Origin: Rugamonas sp. A1-17
Lineage (GTDB): Bacteria > Pseudomonadota > Gammaproteobacteria > Burkholderiales > Burkholderiaceae_D
Assembly: GCA_025548565.1 (NCBI GenBank)
Contig: JAJLPB010000010.1
Location: 186,001 to 250,000, forward strand
DNA length: 64,000 bases
Direction: 5' to 3'
Position numbers and translations under genes: made by a program. Positions 62,722-64,000 of this stretch are shown piece after piece (the stretch's first letter is position 1; the number at the start of each line of letters is the position of its first letter). The notes beneath the pieces were generated by a model. That model searched no databases. It was not told the origin of the DNA and was given only the letters and a program-made list of their open reading frames with translations.

Positions 62722-63228
62722 ATGAGAACCACCTCCCGCCCGCAAGACAAAATACCCAAGCCCCTCCCCACCGAGACCGAGCCGCAGGACGCCATCACGC
62801 TGCTGACGGAAGACCATGAGCACGTCAAGTCGCTGTTCGAGCAATACGAAGAACTGGGCGATCGCGCGCATGTCAGCAAGCAAAAACTGGCCTTGCAGAT
62901 CTGCACCGAATTGACCAAGCACGCCACGGCGGAAGAGGAAATCTTCTACCCCGCCGTGCGCGCCGCGGCCAAGGCGGACGACCTGATGGACGAAGCCCTG
63001 GTCGAGCACGCCTCCGCCAAGGACCTGATCGCTCAGATCATTTCAATGGAGGCCACCGACGATCTGTACGACGCCAAGGTCAAGGTACTGTCCGACCTGA
63101 TCGAGCACCATGTCCAGGAAGAGGAAGGCGAGATGTTCCCCAAAGCCCGCAACGCCAAGCTGGACCTCGATGCGCTGGGCGCCGAGATCGCCGCGCGCAA
63201 GGAGCAAATCGAACTGCCGCCGCACTAG
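62722..63228 (+). CDS. hemerythrin-domain protein
   Basis: A 168-residue four-helix protein with the di-iron ligands of the HHE type: TEDHEHV, TKHATAEEEIFYPA, EHASAKDL and EHHVQEEEGEMFP. AAGGAG precedes ATG 62722, so the longer upstream frame is not used. Such proteins bind O2 or NO, or store iron; stress roles are common. Confidence 0.9.
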   Translation: MRTTSRPQDKIPKPLPTETEPQDAITLLTEDHEHVKSLFEQYEELGDRAHVSKQKLALQICTELTKHATAEEEIFYPAVRAAAKADDLMDEALVEHASAKDLIAQIISMEATDDLYDAKVKVLSDLIEHHVQEEEGEMFPKARNAKLDLDALGAEIAARKEQIELPPH

Positions 63229-63331
63229 GCCCGCTCATTCAGAACGCCAGTTCCCTGGCGCGGCTGCCGCTCTGCCAGCCGGTCGGCGGCCGGGCGGCGC
63301 CCCGCTACGACGGCGCGCAACGTGAAATTTT

Positions 63332-64000
63332 TCACGTTTCCGCCAAGCGCTCCATCTCGCGCTGCATATTGTCGATGGCGCGCTCGTTGTACTGGTCGGC
63401 GAAGTACTCGTTGCCGAACAACAGGCCGGCCTCCGCCTTGCGGCACAGGTGGGCCAGCGCGCCGCCGCGCTGCTCGCGGTATTTGGCGTCCGGCAGATGG
63501 ATGTATTCCTGGCGGATGGCGCGCGCATAGTTCTGGTAGACCTCGTCGTCCTGGCCCAGGATCGCCAGGTCCACGCTGAGCATGGTGTCCTTCAGGCGGT
63601 GGCTGATCGAGGCTTCCTGGAAGTGGTCGGTGGCACGTATCAGCTCGGCGGCGTCGGCCATTTCCTGGCCCAGGTGGCTGCCCAGCCACAGCTGGGCGCT
63701 GGCCTCCTCGTTGGTCAGCGAGCCCGGCTCGCCGCTGTGGCCATACTCGGCGTCATGGAACCAGAAGGCCTGCTTGACGATGTCCACGTCCATCGGATCG
63801 GGCCGCGTGTTGGCCGCCCAGACGCGGATCTCGCACAAGCCGTGCACCAGGTGGTCGAGGTTGTGGTAGTGGCGCGCCGGGCCGCCATAGGCCGTGGCGC
63901 CGGTCAGTTGCACGAACCACTGGTCGGCGTGGGCGATGGCGGTGGCGTCGCGGTGCTCGTAGTCCCACAGCGCTTCCCATTCCTTGCGCAGCCAGCTCAG
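63332..64000 (-). CDS. HD-superfamily metal-dependent hydrolase, 5' end outside the window
   Basis: A partial gene of at least 222 residues. HYHNLDHLVHG gives the first His pair, FWFHDAEYG the HD pair, and ATDHF a further ligand. The frame is open to the right edge (64000), where codons continue, so the start lies beyond it. HD proteins hydrolyse phosphoesters such as nucleotides; the substrate is unknown. An internal GTG at 63913 is not the start, because upstream sequence is in frame. Confidence 0.8.
   Translation of the reverse strand: MSWLRKEWEALWDYEHRDATAIAHADQWFVQLTGATAYGGPARHYHNLDHLVHGLCEIRVWAANTRPDPMDVDIVKQAFWFHDAEYGHSGEPGSLTNEEASAQLWLGSHLGQEMADAAELIRATDHFQEASISHRLKDTMLSVDLAILGQDDEVYQNYARAIRQEYIHLPDAKYREQRGGALAHLCRKAEAGLLFGNEYFADQYNERAIDNMQREMERLAET

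Overview
The window reads as chromosome of a high-GC betaproteobacterium, most likely Oxalobacteraceae (Massilia, Duganella or Janthinobacterium type). That is inferred from gene order and protein families: bamC-dapA-MTase-trpS-M50-yciO-htpX, pyrG-kdsA-eno-ftsB, the DUF2844/DUF3443 pair, many TonB receptors, dnaE2, and GC-rich codon use. No rRNA, tRNA, CRISPR array or intact insertion sequence was seen.

Layout. 0-8 kb: an Ala/Pro-rich lipoprotein, then a minus-strand housekeeping run (outer-membrane assembly, lysine synthesis, tRNA charging and modification, proteases, PHP phosphatase). 7.8-12.8 kb: a threonine dehydratase gene broken by an amber codon, an alpha/beta hydrolase, gamma carbonic anhydrase, Hsp33, MgtC and RimJ-type genes. 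12.8-20 kb: a tandem repeat, a TonB receptor translationally overlapped with a Tat-exported glycerophosphodiesterase behind a Pho-box-like promoter, and a two-component system divergent from a MipA gene with 11-bp phased repeats between them. 20-26.5 kb: methanethiol oxidase with a SCO protein, then a heme-uptake operon (TonB receptor, a HemS with a signal peptide, an SRPBCC/NTF2-like fusion) behind a Fur box. 26.6-30.6 kb: PHA depolymerase with a phasin-like partner, a second gamma carbonic anhydrase, GST, Asp/Glu racemase and a VOC protein.

30.6-36.2 kb is a clear AT-rich accessory island, all on the minus strand. It holds an Sll1717-like P-loop ATPase interrupted by TAA at codon 7, a degenerate Nudix-like gene, DUF5071, a HEPN-like protein and three small orphan proteins of immunity-gene type. 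No matching toxin is visible.

36.2-64 kb: cell-wall and periplasmic genes, the pyrG-kdsA-eno-ftsB run, an SOS-boxed stand-alone dnaE2, a large TonB receptor, a LysR-porin-gudP-gudD glucarate module with a 26-bp dyad, the DUF2844-DUF3443 pair (the latter with two pepsin-like Asp motifs), LysR/EamA, a Pho-boxed CpdB-type nucleotidase, a SEL1 lipoprotein, a ParE-type toxin-antitoxin pair, hemerythrin, and an HD hydrolase running off the right edge.

Recurring themes are nutrient scavenging through TonB receptors under Pho and Fur control, and two recent-looking C-to-T nonsense changes. Family names come from recognised motifs read by eye; no database search was run.
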